64,000 nucleotides of DNA from Cylindrotheca closterium. Taxonomy: Eukaryota > Bacillariophyta > Bacillariophyceae > Bacillariales > Bacillariaceae. How positions within the stretch are numbered: position 1 is the stretch's first letter; each line of letters opens with the position of its first letter. Below the pieces are notes generated by a model. That model did not search any database and was not told the DNA's origin. It saw nothing but the letters and a program-made list of their open reading frames with translations. The stretch lies in NCBI GenBank assembly GCA_933822405.4, contig CAKOGP040000446.1, positions 554,737-618,736 on the forward strand. Reading direction: 5' to 3'. Made by a program: the position numbers and the translations under genes. This document shows positions 45,279 through 56,046 of this stretch, piece after piece.

Positions 45279-48173
45279 TTACCCAAAAGGCTGTTGCTTC
45301 TGTTCCTTTGGTGGCACCTTTCGTATTTTTTGCGGTTGAGCTTGCGGCGACTTTACCCAGTTGCTGCTGAAAGTGGCCACGCTACCGGACTCGACGTCCG
45401 GATTGTTGTGCATTCGCATCTTTCGTTGCAGTAATCGACTCGATACTTTGGACTCTGGAGAAGATTTGGCGGTGGAGCTGGTGCTTTGACTTTGTGGAGA
45501 GGAAAGAGCAACTTGCCGTTTCTCTTCTAGTTTTCGAAGTCGGTTCCGGCTTCGGCACAAGGGCGGGTGGAATGGCCACCCAATGACATATGGATTCAAA
45601 AGGAGCGGGACAAAGCCGATTAACAAAGCCATGACGGCCGCAGGACCGGCAAAGATGGTCAGAGGTATCCAATCTTCGGGGACGGTATCAAAGTTCCAGT
45701 CCCAATCTTCCTGCTCCAAAATCACTGCATAAATCAACCAAAGCAAGTAGAATCCAATCAACCAGCTACCAGAGTTGAAGACAATCGCATTCTTGATGGA
45801 TGTGAACTTTCGGACTAGACAATTCCTGCTCTGCGAATAGGCTCCAGGATTGGCAAAACCGTCTCGAGAAAACAAATGGTCCATGCCTCCCAAAAAGTAG
45901 TACGTAGCCATGCACGAGTAAAACATCCATTGATACAGCATGGAATACCGCAGTTGCTTCCACAGCAAGTAGCATAGTCCCCCTTTGTTGTACTTTGTAA
46001 ACATGATGCGCTTATTGATGAATCGAATACGAATCAGAGCGATCAAGAGCATGAAGGAACTGATCATGTACGAGAGCTATATACCGCAATAAAAGTAGAT
46101 ATCGCGAGAATAAGTTCGTGAGCGAATTGTATGCGAATGTGCAATCAAAAAAAAATCCATCGTCGATCAAGCGAAAAAAATTGGACTTACCACATGGGTC
46201 AACGCCAAGACTCCTGCACTGTTAAAGGCAAACCAAATACTTTCTTCCGAGATTTCCGTATCCAATATTCGAGTGACAGCAGCGACCGAAAAGACAAAGA
46301 GATAGATTCCCCCGCTCGAATACGACAGCAAGTGCGACGCCAAGAAAATCTTGTACGTGGAAGGAATCGCCTTCGACTTGAACATGGTGACAAAGACGGG
46401 AGAAAAGGGTCCACGAACCAGCCAAGTATTCAATGGGTTGAACATGATTTCGTGTGCACCCCATGAGAGTTTTCGTTGTTTGCTAGCCTCTTCGTCAAAT
46501 GTCCTCGAGACTCCCCTTTCAAACTCACACCCGGGATAGGTGACGTATCGACCATCGAATCCAAGATTGTACAAATGAATCATTAATTCAAAATCTTCCA
46601 GTACATGATTCTCGGACCAATATTCCGTAAAGCTATGATCCTGCAAGTTTCGTAGTCCCACTTGATCCACCGACAAGAATGGTATTCCAATATTTTGCAA
46701 CCATTGTTGCGCCTTGCGCAAGGTTCGGACACGGCCGCATTGCCGGACTGCCTCACTGCGCAAAAAGACGGACTGTCCCACCAGAGGCGGGTGACATCCC
46801 AAGATGGAACTCAGCAAGTCGTGACCTTGGGATTGGGCATCCGTATAGGCAGAGATCAAATTCACAAAGTACGACTCGCCACGCTGATCGTCAAGCGTCT
46901 GTATTTGTGTGTAATGTTGAAGATGATGATGAAGAAGAAGAAGAAGAAGAATGGTGAGTTGCTGATATCATCCTCCATGCCTCAAATTGCACTGCACTTC
47001 ACTCACCTTCGTCGCATGTTGCGTGAATCCCAAACCAGAATCGTTCAAGAATTCTGGAACAGTCTTGGTAATGACTTTTTCGGCCATTCGTGAATTGGCC
47101 TCGGTAATGACCAATAGTTGTCCAATGCTAATATCATTTCCAAACATGACGAATCGAGATCCATCCGAATTGTGTGACATTTGATGCAAGGCTTGTGGAT
47201 AGGGCATGCCCTCTTGTTGTTTGGCACCCCAGACCAACCGCATGTGTGAATTCAAGTTGGAAGCTCGTTTGGCCTTGCCCGGTCGATCCCAAGTAGACCG
47301 TGCCACGAATCCAATCCGAAAGTGATAATAGAACAACATACGATGAAAGACCTCATAGACAGATTTGCTCTGCAACCCCTTGAGATGCATCCGTGATGGT
47401 CGTGGGACGGTTCGGAGCAGCCGACTCAGTTTGAGTACTCTTCCTTTGCTCTTGACAATGGTCTCCCACAACATTTCGGCCGCCGCAAAGTTATTCTTTA
47501 GAAATACCATCATGCCATCATCACACACCACAATATTGCATTCGGTTCCGGTCGATCGAATGTAGTGATCCCTCGCCTTGATGCAGCTTTCCAATGTGGG
47601 TAGGATCACATGATGCACCGGTTCCTTGAAGACTGGAATTTGAATAGTGACCGTCAGCCACTTGTCAAAGGGTGACTTTTCTTCCGGAATGACAGATGAG
47701 TACTTGGTGTTTGTTAGAAAGGCCTTGCCTGGAACCAAGCACTTGAAGATGGAGGTTGTCGTGTAGTAGGAATTCCAAAACAGTCCAAAGAAGCAGGTCA
47801 CACCAAGGACGATTTCCCCAATCATTCGTCCCAAGTTATCAAAGTTCCAGACCGCAAATAGAATAATGGCAGTAATCCATAGAATGGACAGTATCACAGC
47901 GCATGTCGCTACAAACTTGGCAATTGGCAGAGTCTCTTTCGGTCGACTGCTGGGTCGTACCGCTGGTTTGGCCCAGGGTGATCCGGGAATGTTGTGAACG
48001 CCGTCGTCCATTGCCGCAGACGAAATCCTGTCGGGATCATAGAACAATCGATGAGGGTTCTCTTCCGCAGCTTGTTCTCGTCTTCGTCTTCTACGATTCC
48101 TGGTGGGCGGGTTTTCTTCATCGTCAAACTCTGGAATCCGATCCTCGTACGGATCGTACGATTGTTCTTGCAT
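45279..48173 (-). CDS. Cellulose-synthase-like glycosyltransferase family 2 membrane protein
   Basis: Three exons, 48173-47007, 46898-46191 and 46076-45279, joined by phase-0 introns of 108 and 114 bp, giving 890 residues. Basic cytosolic head (RNRRRRRRE), two N-terminal helices (about 85-105 and 112-135), then the GT2 core: TVTIQIPVFKEPVHHV, IVVCDDGMM (first Asp motif), a GND region FVMFGNDISIGQ (DxD-like), VLEDFELMIHL (the TED-type catalytic base) and QRKLSWG (QxxRW-like). Several helices follow, and a Ser/Lys-rich cytosolic tail. The layout is that of a processive polysaccharide synthase, making a beta-glycan and extruding it. Product unknown; wall or storage-type polysaccharides are the likely class. 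Confidence 0.88.
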
Positions 48174-48900
48174 TGGTACGATTTTGCGCTTGTAACGAAT
48201 GGAATATATTCAATATACTGTATCTGTGTACTATGTATTGAGGTGCATATATGATATAGGATATATGATATAGGATATAGGATGCGTCTAACGTTTCAGA
48301 AGTTTGCAATCTCCTGTTTGGTGGAAGGCAATCTCAGGTTGCAAAACGGATGTGGTGGTGGCTACAAGGAGGACTTGTTTGTATGTTTTGTATGTGACGT
48401 CCTGCCAATGCCTGATGCAGATGGATATCGGTAGGTGCGTGTCACTCGCGAAAGAATATTGGTACGACAGGGAGCACCTTCGTCTGCATCCAGGAACTCA
48501 ACTGCCGCATAGTCTCGTAATAACGCCTTTCAATTCAAACTTGCGCTTTGGAGGGAACATATAGCCGGCTGGCGTGCGTTGCGTGCATGAGGTACTCTCT
48601 CTCTCTCTGTTGGGCCTTTAGGAGTACCTCCTGGTACCCTTGTTGACATCGATCGATATTATGATTGCGATATACTACTGCATGTCACCTTCATATCATA
48701 TATGATATGCAGCTGCATATCATCTGCATATGCATATCATATATGATATGCAGTAGTATATTTATATTGAACGATGATATGACGAGTAGATGCGGTGGAG
48801 ATGACGATGATATTACACGGTGGTAGTAGATGATGAGATGAAAGAGTAATAATAATATCGATACGCGGTAGTAGGTGATTGCAATAATATATGTAGCACA
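48174..48900. other. Intergenic with palindromic AT-rich cluster
   Basis: Contains GATATAGGATATAT-type short repeats (about 48250-48282), (CT)n near 48597, and the palindrome cluster at 48688-48756. No gene supported. Confidence 0.5.
48688..48756. repeat. Palindrome cluster (CATATCATATATGATATG)
   Basis: The self-complementary CATATCATATATGATATG occurs twice, joined by the palindrome GATATGCAGCTGCATATC and a CTGCATATGCAT spacer. Could extrude hairpins or be a decayed miniature inverted-repeat element. Confidence 0.75.
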
Positions 48901-49827
48901 ATGTGTGTATGGCGCAAGCGAAACAAATATACTCGGTCAAAATTATCTCTGACAATGAATTCAGGGTCAAAGCTAGAGCCGCAGCAAGCAGGTCAGTGGC
49001 AAAATATTCCAGCTTCTCGTAGACTCGTTGGTACTCGACTTGAATCTTGGTAATCACGGCAACACACAACTCTTGATTGTATGCTTCTAACTTCTTGCCG
49101 AAGAGCTCGAGCTTGGAAAACATAGCAGCAGACACTTCGTCGGTGTATGATTCATTCTGCCTGTCGAAGACTCGTACAAAAGCCTTGATCAACTCGTATT
49201 CGATCGATGGGATGGATGCTTCTAACTTCTTGCCGAAGAGCTCGAGCTTGGAAAACATGGCAGCAGACACTTCGTTGGTGTATGATTGATTCATTCTGCC
49301 TGTCGAAGACTCGTACAAAAGCCTTGATCAACTCGTAGTCGATCGATGGGATGGATGCTTCTAACTTCTTGCCGAAGAGCTCGAGCTTGGAAAACATGGC
49401 AGCAGACACTTCGTCGGTGTATGATTCATTCTGCCTGTTGAAGACTCGTACAAAAGCCTTGATCAACTCGTAGTCGACCGATGAGATGGGTGCTTCGAAC
49501 TTCTCGATGACGAGCTCGAACTTGGAAAACATGGCATCATAAAATGCGTGTGTGAAGGCGTCGTACTTCTCATTGAAGTCTTCTGCGACAGATTCGTAGT
49601 CACTAGACTGAATGAGCTCCACAAAGAAGAAAGGAGGGAGATCGATAGTGGATTCCACCTCCACGGTTGTTCCAACAAAGTCAACAGAGGAAACAATTGT
49701 TTTCGTTGGCCAAACTGGAGACCTGAATGGATGGACGAGTGTAGTTTGTACTCATCAAGGATAGCATGGCCATTGGCTGCATGGCCAAAAGAAAGAGCAT
49801 CATGATGATGGATCGAAGAGATAACAT
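48901..49827 (-). pseudogene. Signal-peptide gene with 45-residue tandem repeats, frame broken
   Basis: An ATG at 49827 opens a good signal peptide (MLSLRSIIMMLFLLAMQPMA). That frame soon ends; the body reads in another frame from about 49700 (SPVWPTKTIVSS, then IDLPPFFFVELIQSS) into repeats of 45 residues: YELIKAFVRVF-x-RQNESYTDEVSAAMFSKLELFGKKLEA, three copies plus a diverged first one. A 4-bp insertion (ATTG) in the second copy shifts the frame; repeats continue in the next frame with LEAYNQELCVAVITKIQVEY. Amphipathic helical repeats are likely. Either a pseudogene or a repeat-collapsed assembly. Confidence 0.6.
49081..49530 (-). repeat. 135-bp coding tandem repeat
   Basis: Units begin at 49081, 49216, 49355 and 49490 on the plus strand (spacing 135, 139, 135 bp). 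The first three are about 97% identical; the last is diverged. The 139-bp unit carries the frame-breaking 4-bp insertion. Confidence 0.9.
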
Positions 49828-50452
49828 GGTGTGTTTTGTTTGTTTGTTTGTTTGTTTGTTGTTGTTTCAAAAGGTTTTGAAAGGACTGAGTGAATGTGAA
49901 CGTGAATGCAAATGATTCAACGTCAAAAATATGAGCAGATAATATAATTGATCTGCTGAAGCAAGAAACGCTTCAGCTTCCCGAAGATGTACCAAGCTCA
50001 GTATGGCTGAAAACCGTTTCAAAGCAAATCGAAAGTTTCGGAGAGGTTTTCTCACGGTTTCGCCAGCAAACGGGCACGTTGTTTCAAACTCCAATTGCTG
50101 GTCATGTGTTATGGCTCATCATGAGAGAGTAGAGGTGCCTAGCATATCATGGATCGCCTTCTTCATGGTCACATTTTTGGCTTTGCACCATGGCTACAGG
50201 TAGTCAAATCATGATCATCTATACTGCACAAAAAGAGTTTGACGGGCGGGCGTGCGCGTGGCTATTTTTCTAAATAGCGCAGGCAATCCCAAGCGACATT
50301 TGGCGAATGGATGTGGCAGTACATTGCTACGCATTTCTACACTGTCACAAGTGCAAGACTGGCGATTGAGATTAAACTACACACTTTTTTGCGTCAACAA
50401 TACCACTTCTCGTCGAATTGTGGTTACCATTCTCTCGTAGTGCAAGATAACA
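49828..50452. other. Intergenic, divergent promoters
   Basis: (GTTT)n just upstream of the signal-peptide gene (about 49838-49862). No gene. Confidence 0.55.
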
Positions 50453-53101
50453 ATGGTTTCAAAAATGAAGCTGTTTCGTAAAAAGAAGCCCAAAGAAGGG
50501 GTACCAAGGGAAACCGATGAGCTATTCGTCGTCAAGCTGACGCAAAGTACATCAACAGAAGCCTCCTCCTCTGCCGAACAAAGTGCTGTCGGAAAGGATG
50601 TCATGGACAATTTGGAGGAACAAGGATACGATCCCGATAATGGTGGTCGTTTGATGCTACTAGAGAGTATCTCATATGAGACAGGAGATCGCTATGCCAT
50701 GAGAAAAAGCTACCCAGAGGAAGCACCCCAAGACGAACAGCGGGATGATTACTATTCGTGGGAGGACGATGAATCCAGCAGAGATGTCGGCAACAGTGAA
50801 TCTCGCGACTCTACATTGTATACAGTCGACACACAGAAGAACAGTGTAAAGAAGAATCAAGAAGAAGACTCTACATGGTCGTCGCCAAGGCGACCTATCA
50901 ATCGACACGATAGCAACTGTTCTGCAAATAAGCTCCAAACTTCGTGGTCGCTAAAAAGTGCGGAGTCCATTGCCGGGGATAATATCTACCATTCCGACAT
51001 CAAGGGTCCAGCTCCATCCAATAGCTCTATACCTAGCTTCTTGAATCGTGTAAAGTCGACACCGCTGGATGATGGTTGTCCAGCAGATCCTCCAGGACAG
51101 TTTCTGGACAAGTATCGACAACTCGATAGGGCGCAGTCGAAAGAGGTCTCAGTTCTGTCAATGAATGGAGTCGAGGCAGCTAAGGCTGTCGGTAAAAACA
51201 GTGAAAATATAGCCTCCTCCGTCAGTGCTACTTCTTCGGGGAATGGGTTCTCGTGCAACAGTAATACCAGCACACTATCTTCCTCCGCGAGCGAGAGTGC
51301 TCTAGACTCGAGCGGGGACAGTTCGGAGAAAACACCATCTACTATATTGGATGACGAAAGTCAAGTTTCTAATAATCCTTGGCGATGGTTTTCTCGACCA
51401 GCGGCATCCTTCCGGTCCAGGCGCAAGAAGGAATCCATCAAGGAGGAGTCTCCAGAGACAGAAGAAGAATACAACAAGCATCGCAGGGATATGGCATTCC
51501 AGACTGCTCCATCCTTCGTGACTGGTACTTTCGTTTCCTCTTCTGATAAATCCAACCATATCGAAAGTAATCATAGTCAAGAAGAGGGTGCTGTGGAATG
51601 CATGATTGTCCCAGAACAGGTGACTTCCAGTGAATCCATTGAATCGTTCGAGCCAGCGAAGAATCTTCCACCGACACCAACCAAAAAAGATAGGGGTGAA
51701 CATTTCAAAGCGGTGCAGGAATATTGGGACGCCAAAGTATCGTCCAATGGATGCAAGAACGACATTGCCCGTCTGCCAACATTCGATCCAGAAGTTCAAT
51801 CTAGTATGAGTTTGGAAGATTCAATTCTAAAGCAAGCCATGTCCATGGGGTCTTTGGATGTCATTCCCGTTCCGCGGAAGTCGAGGAAGCCATTAGTTCC
51901 ACCCAAAACTAACGAAAAGGAGGAGAAACCAACAGAAGAAGCCATTAAATCCAAAAAGTCTCAATCCAAAAAGGTTGCCAAGAATGAGAGACCAATCGAT
52001 ATTAACATCAAGACGACAAGGAAAGAGAAAGCTGTTGAGGTTGCCATCGAACAAAGACAATCTAGGTTGTCGAAATTGAAGAGCCACATCGGATCCAGCA
52101 GCAGCAGTAGTAGTAGTAGGAGTAGCAGCAGCAGGTCTAGCAGTCGCAGCCGAAAGATGAAGAGCTTCTTCAAAAAGAAGAAAAAGACCAAGTACTTCGA
52201 AGGAGTTTTGGAGGAAAGTACGCAGTCACCAATGTCACCCCTCGAAGAAATGGAAAAGGAGCAAGTACCACCAACTCTTTCGCCAGTTGCAAAGCCTGAT
52301 CCGATTCCGCTAGAGCCTGCGGCCGTTTTGAGACGAGTCCGAGCGCAAGAGCCACAACAGCCTTCTTTGATGGTACCAGTGTTCAGAGATGATAGTATCT
52401 CTCAGCAGTCGTCATGTACTCCATTGTTTGATGTTCCTCGCGACGTCATGCTTCATCCTGATCTCGGACAAGATACAATGGAAGAGGAACGAATGGCCGA
52501 CGAGTTTGTTGGATTTGTTAGACTCATCCCAGTGGCACTAATGTCGTATTTCAAAAAGAATCCAAATGAAGACGAATTGATTTTAAGCCTCCAGCCGAAG
52601 AGTAGAAATTACAATTCCGAGAGAAGATCTTCCGTGTCCATGCAGGATTCCAGATCCACATGGGACGAGTCTAGAAATGGTCTCGTGGGCCAAGAGGTGG
52701 AATATTTCACTACCGAAGAATTTGAAAGTGCTACTGAAGATTCTCAGAAAAATTTAAACTTTATGGAACTGACGCCATCTGTTGTTGGTGACTCTTTGGA
52801 GGAGGAAACAAGGGGAGATTCCGAAGAGGAGTCAGATCGCACTGAGAAGCGTCGTGGAGGAATCCTCAGAAAGCTTGGAAAGAAAAAAAGCGACAAGAAA
52901 ACATGTCTCTCAGGCCATTTGAGAACATCAAGAAAGAGACAAGAGGCAATTGATGCAATGGCCGAAAAAGAGATCAAGCAAAATATCGAAGAGGGCGTCG
53001 AAATGATTGCTGGGGTCACAAAGCAAGGCCAGAAAGCCATTGTAATCTCCAACACCAAGCGACACCCAAACCAATACCTAGAACAAGCGTACCATGCATA
53101 A
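50453..53101 (+). CDS. Large Ser-rich basic/acidic protein, unknown
   Basis: 882 residues, one exon. Start MVSKMKLFRKKKPKEGVPRE is immediately basic. The body is Ser/Asp/Glu-rich and disordered, with a Ser run (about 543-565, encoded by AGCAGC/AGTAGT), followed by RKMKSFFKKKKKTKYFEG. The C-terminal part has RRGGILRKLGKKKSDKKT, then a helical end (EAIDAMAEKEIKQNIEEG) and NQYLEQAYHA. The three basic-aromatic patches (KLFRKKK, SFFKKKKK, LRKLGKKK) look like electrostatic membrane- or actin-binding sites; that is inference. No enzyme domain seen. Confidence 0.82.
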   Translation: MVSKMKLFRKKKPKEGVPRETDELFVVKLTQSTSTEASSSAEQSAVGKDVMDNLEEQGYDPDNGGRLMLLESISYETGDRYAMRKSYPEEAPQDEQRDDYYSWEDDESSRDVGNSESRDSTLYTVDTQKNSVKKNQEEDSTWSSPRRPINRHDSNCSANKLQTSWSLKSAESIAGDNIYHSDIKGPAPSNSSIPSFLNRVKSTPLDDGCPADPPGQFLDKYRQLDRAQSKEVSVLSMNGVEAAKAVGKNSENIASSVSATSSGNGFSCNSNTSTLSSSASESALDSSGDSSEKTPSTILDDESQVSNNPWRWFSRPAASFRSRRKKESIKEESPETEEEYNKHRRDMAFQTAPSFVTGTFVSSSDKSNHIESNHSQEEGAVECMIVPEQVTSSESIESFEPAKNLPPTPTKKDRGEHFKAVQEYWDAKVSSNGCKNDIARLPTFDPEVQSSMSLEDSILKQAMSMGSLDVIPVPRKSRKPLVPPKTNEKEEKPTEEAIKSKKSQSKKVAKNERPIDINIKTTRKEKAVEVAIEQRQSRLSKLKSHIGSSSSSSSSRSSSSRSSSRSRKMKSFFKKKKKTKYFEGVLEESTQSPMSPLEEMEKEQVPPTLSPVAKPDPIPLEPAAVLRRVRAQEPQQPSLMVPVFRDDSISQQSSCTPLFDVPRDVMLHPDLGQDTMEEERMADEFVGFVRLIPVALMSYFKKNPNEDELILSLQPKSRNYNSERRSSVSMQDSRSTWDESRNGLVGQEVEYFTTEEFESATEDSQKNLNFMELTPSVVGDSLEEETRGDSEEESDRTEKRRGGILRKLGKKKSDKKTCLSGHLRTSRKRQEAIDAMAEKEIKQNIEEGVEMIAGVTKQGQKAIVISNTKRHPNQYLEQAYHA

Positions 53102-53558
53102 CGGACATATCTCGAGACTGGATACAGAACAATCTTCCCTTTCAGCAAAATTCACAATCAACTACTGTACTAAGAAAACGAATGTACAAATCAGACCAAA
53201 TCAATAACTTCCAACACGCATTGCTGCCTTTTTCGCCTTTCATTATTTGAAACTCTCGCTAATCGCTTTCCCGTTTTTAGGTATACTTGATTCCAGTAGA
53301 AAGAGCAAGAGACTATAGCAAATAAATCACCAGGCTCTTGGACTGCTGTCGAGGACTGTCGACGACTGACTCATCTACCCCACGGAAAAAGCCAACGAAT
53401 AAATACTACTAGAAACAATGACTCGAAATTTCACACTCTCTATTACTGTTAATATTTTGGTACATTCATCCAACGTCAGCATCTATATCGTTGATGCGTT
53501 GTCGGGGTGTTGCACAAGTGCGCAGCAAAGATATCCAAGTATCAGCAATTAGATGTGA
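53102..53558. other. Intergenic between convergent genes
   Basis: No gene seen. Confidence 0.55.
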
Positions 53559-53798
53559 TTATACGCAGCAATTCATGGTCATCTTGGACATCCACGATTC
53601 CTTATCTTGCTCCTTTGGAACTTCCTCAGAAGGAGACTCCGAAGCGACCGATGGAGATTCGGTTTCTTCAGGTTCTGGCTTGGGCTCCTCGGTTTCTTGA
53701 AGGAGAGGCTTGTCCTGAGCAGGTTCAGGGGCGGCAACTTCTTCGACTACCTTCTTGCTCTTCTTGGAAGACTTCTTCTTGAATAGTTTGAATGCCAT
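53559..53798 (-). CDS. Small Lys/Glu/Pro-rich protein
   Basis: 79 residues from MAFKLFKKKSSKKSKKVVEE; the frame extends to 53882, but this ATG has the natural basic head. The rest is PEPxE-rich (EEPKPEPEETESPS) and ends SKMTMNCCV, with two cysteines at the tail that could be lipidated. Its head resembles that of the neighbouring 882-residue protein (MKLFRKKKPKE). Short but with strong compositional order; unknown function. Confidence 0.6.
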   Translation of the reverse strand: MAFKLFKKKSSKKSKKVVEEVAAPEPAQDKPLLQETEEPKPEPEETESPSVASESPSEEVPKEQDKESWMSKMTMNCCV

Positions 53799-54355
53799 CT
53801 TATTATCTTTGTGTACGTGTGAAAAGTTGTTGTTTACTTGCTTCGATTTGAAATTGTGAGATTTTGGTGGTGTTGATTCCAACTGAACGATTCTCGCAAA
53901 CAGCGATCGCCCTTAAATAAATTTTTCATTTTACATTTATTGATTGAATAAATTGATACGATGACGTCAATGTGGGATCGCTTTACGACACGATAGAGAC
54001 GGCCATTTATCGCCATTTTCATGTGTTTTTGCCGTTGAAACGGATTGATCAGTCGAGTGGATCATCCTTTGCCTTTGGGTAGCGGTACGCGCTCTGCGCG
54101 GATCGTGAGAGGTTGCGGATTTTAAAAGGCGCACACTCCGTTCCGAGTAATACCAGCATTGGAGGACAGTCGTGCGACTTTTTATGATTCCACATATATT
54201 GGATGTTATTCGTGGGTTTCACAATTTTGGTCTATTCCGAATTGGCATCGCCACAATTCGTGTTTGCGTTGTTAGTATCCCAGCGAAAACATTGGCCACA
54301 ATTCAATAACTCTGGTTTGCCATCAACTATCAACTCATTCAGTTTATTCAGAACC
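53799..54355. other. Divergent promoter region
   Basis: Between the small gene (minus) and the coiled-coil gene (plus). TGACGTCA-like GATGACGTCAATG at about 53960 is a CRE-type site, of a kind reported in diatom CO2/cAMP-responsive promoters; no function is shown here. Confidence 0.45.
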
Positions 54356-55255
54356 ATGGGAAAGATGAAGAACCTTCAGATGCTAGAGAACTGCTTTGCC
54401 AATTCGGAAAACGTTCGTGATGCCGCCAAGATGGAAGCCATGAGCTCCAAACTGATACGTCAAAACTCCAGACTTCAAAAGGAAAAAGAACAGCTTGCAC
54501 GACAAGCGAGAAAGCAAGAGTTATGCATTGGGCATTTATTGAAAAAGCTAGAGAATGCAGCTGATCTTGCCAATGACCAGCAAGTGAACTTTGACGAAGC
54601 TCATCATCGACAAACAGAAACAGTAGCATCCATGCTTCAAGAACTTTCCAAGTCGCGCAAGGAGATTATCCAGTTACGAAACGAATTGGAACTTGAACGA
54701 ATAAAAAATAGAGCAACAACAAGTACAAAGGAACAGATGACGGAGATTCACAGAATACCAAGCGACTGTGAAGACTTTTCGGACGAGGCTACGGTTCTGA
54801 GGAATAATGTTGCGGTTCCGCAGAAGGATGTAGCAGCTCTGGAAGATGAAGTTGCATATCTTCGCCATTCTCTAATTCAACAAGAATCCCAATACAAGGA
54901 ATCATTAAAGGATAATGCAGTTGGATCAGCTGGGCTAAGGCGATTTACCAGTACATGTGGCGAGGAGGATGCAGCAGAAGCGCGGATGCACCACGATAGG
55001 TTCCGGCCCGATGATGACATTGAAATCATACACCAACCATTTGCACATGACACAAGAGAGAAAAGAATCCCTAGAAGTGGTCTACAAGAAATTGACGCGG
55101 AAGCACCTAGGCCTCCACTAAGTAGACAATCCTCGGGCGTGCGAGGCTCGTCCCAATCTCCCCCTAAGCTTTCAGCTACCAGCTCCAACAGCCGTTCCTT
55201 TGCCATGGACGCTGTTCGACTATCACGTAGTTCTCGAACCTTGGGGAGGCTATAG
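54356..55255 (+). CDS. Coiled-coil protein
   Basis: 299 residues from MGKMKNLQMLENCFANSEN; the frame is open from 54203, but this ATG has a coding-like head. Coiled coil over about residues 20-125 (LIRQNSRLQKEKEQLARQA, then EIIQLRNELELERIK) and again at 160-190 (DVAALEDEVAYLRHSL). The tail is Ser/Arg-rich with SRQSSG, SQSPPK and LSRSSRTLGRL, likely phosphorylated. Structural or adaptor role inferred; family not recognised. Confidence 0.8.
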   Translation: MGKMKNLQMLENCFANSENVRDAAKMEAMSSKLIRQNSRLQKEKEQLARQARKQELCIGHLLKKLENAADLANDQQVNFDEAHHRQTETVASMLQELSKSRKEIIQLRNELELERIKNRATTSTKEQMTEIHRIPSDCEDFSDEATVLRNNVAVPQKDVAALEDEVAYLRHSLIQQESQYKESLKDNAVGSAGLRRFTSTCGEEDAAEARMHHDRFRPDDDIEIIHQPFAHDTREKRIPRSGLQEIDAEAPRPPLSRQSSGVRGSSQSPPKLSATSSNSRSFAMDAVRLSRSSRTLGRL

Positions 55256-55731
55256 AAAAAGTAGGCAGGCAGGCAGGCAGGTAGGCATACACGCCATCCG
55301 CACTCCGGATGAACAACATTGGAAAGTTGCGCTGCCCGTGACTATCATAATGATGTAACTAAAAATTGTAAAGTATCAATTGCTATAATATTATAAACCC
55401 AACCAGGTAAGCAATTGGCTAGCCTCTACCTGATTTCTGCGGAGTTGAATTGTATCGCATTAGGGCGTTCAAGTTTGGTCGAAGTAGTGTGCACTTCATT
55501 ATGATGACATGATCCGGATTACATGGAGCGACTCACTCTTCCATTCATCTAGATCTCACCTGCTAGAACCGATTTTCTTCAACAGTTTTAGTGTTTGCTG
55601 GCTGAATGGCGCTTGTTGGAAATACGCTACCCTACGTTGATTGTGCATCCCAAACATCATTGCATCCTATATGCTTCCGGGAATGAATTTCCCTCATGTT
55701 CACAATTAGGCCATGTTATAGGAACGACCAC
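55256..55731. other. Intergenic between convergent genes
   Basis: (GGCA)n at about 55263-55289. No gene. Confidence 0.55.
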
Positions 55732-56046
55732 CTAAGATTCCAACTCTGCTTTTCCAGTGCAACAAAACAGGTCACCGAATGCTTCCGCCAACCCTCTTTG
55801 CTCTGTCTCTGTCAGCTCTCCGACGGGCAGGATTTCTTCCATGAAACTCCTTTTCGACATTTCAGAGGCGTCATCGCCATCCTCTGTGCAGTCAGTATAG
55901 TCAAAGCTTTTCTTGACATCCGAAGAAAACCGAATCATCCTTCGTTCCTTATTTTGAGCCGATACGGATTCAAACTGGTCAACGGACTCATTGTCAGTGT
56001 TGTCAGAGACAGAGCCTTCTTTCTTGGGTGTACGAGTAGTTGTCAT
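55732..56046 (-). CDS. Small acidic protein, probable
   Basis: 104 residues from MTTTRTPKKEGSVSDNTD region (ATG at 56046; the longer frame begins at TTG). Contains RRMIRFSSDVKKSFDYTD, which recalls the V/I-x-F-(x)n-V-x-[VK] head common in short diatom hypotheticals, then EMSKRSFMEEILPVGE and an end GLAEAFGDLFCC. Composition favours this strand over the overlapping plus frame. No function. Confidence 0.45.
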   Translation of the reverse strand: MTTTRTPKKEGSVSDNTDNESVDQFESVSAQNKERRMIRFSSDVKKSFDYTDCTEDGDDASEMSKRSFMEEILPVGELTETEQRGLAEAFGDLFCCTGKAELES

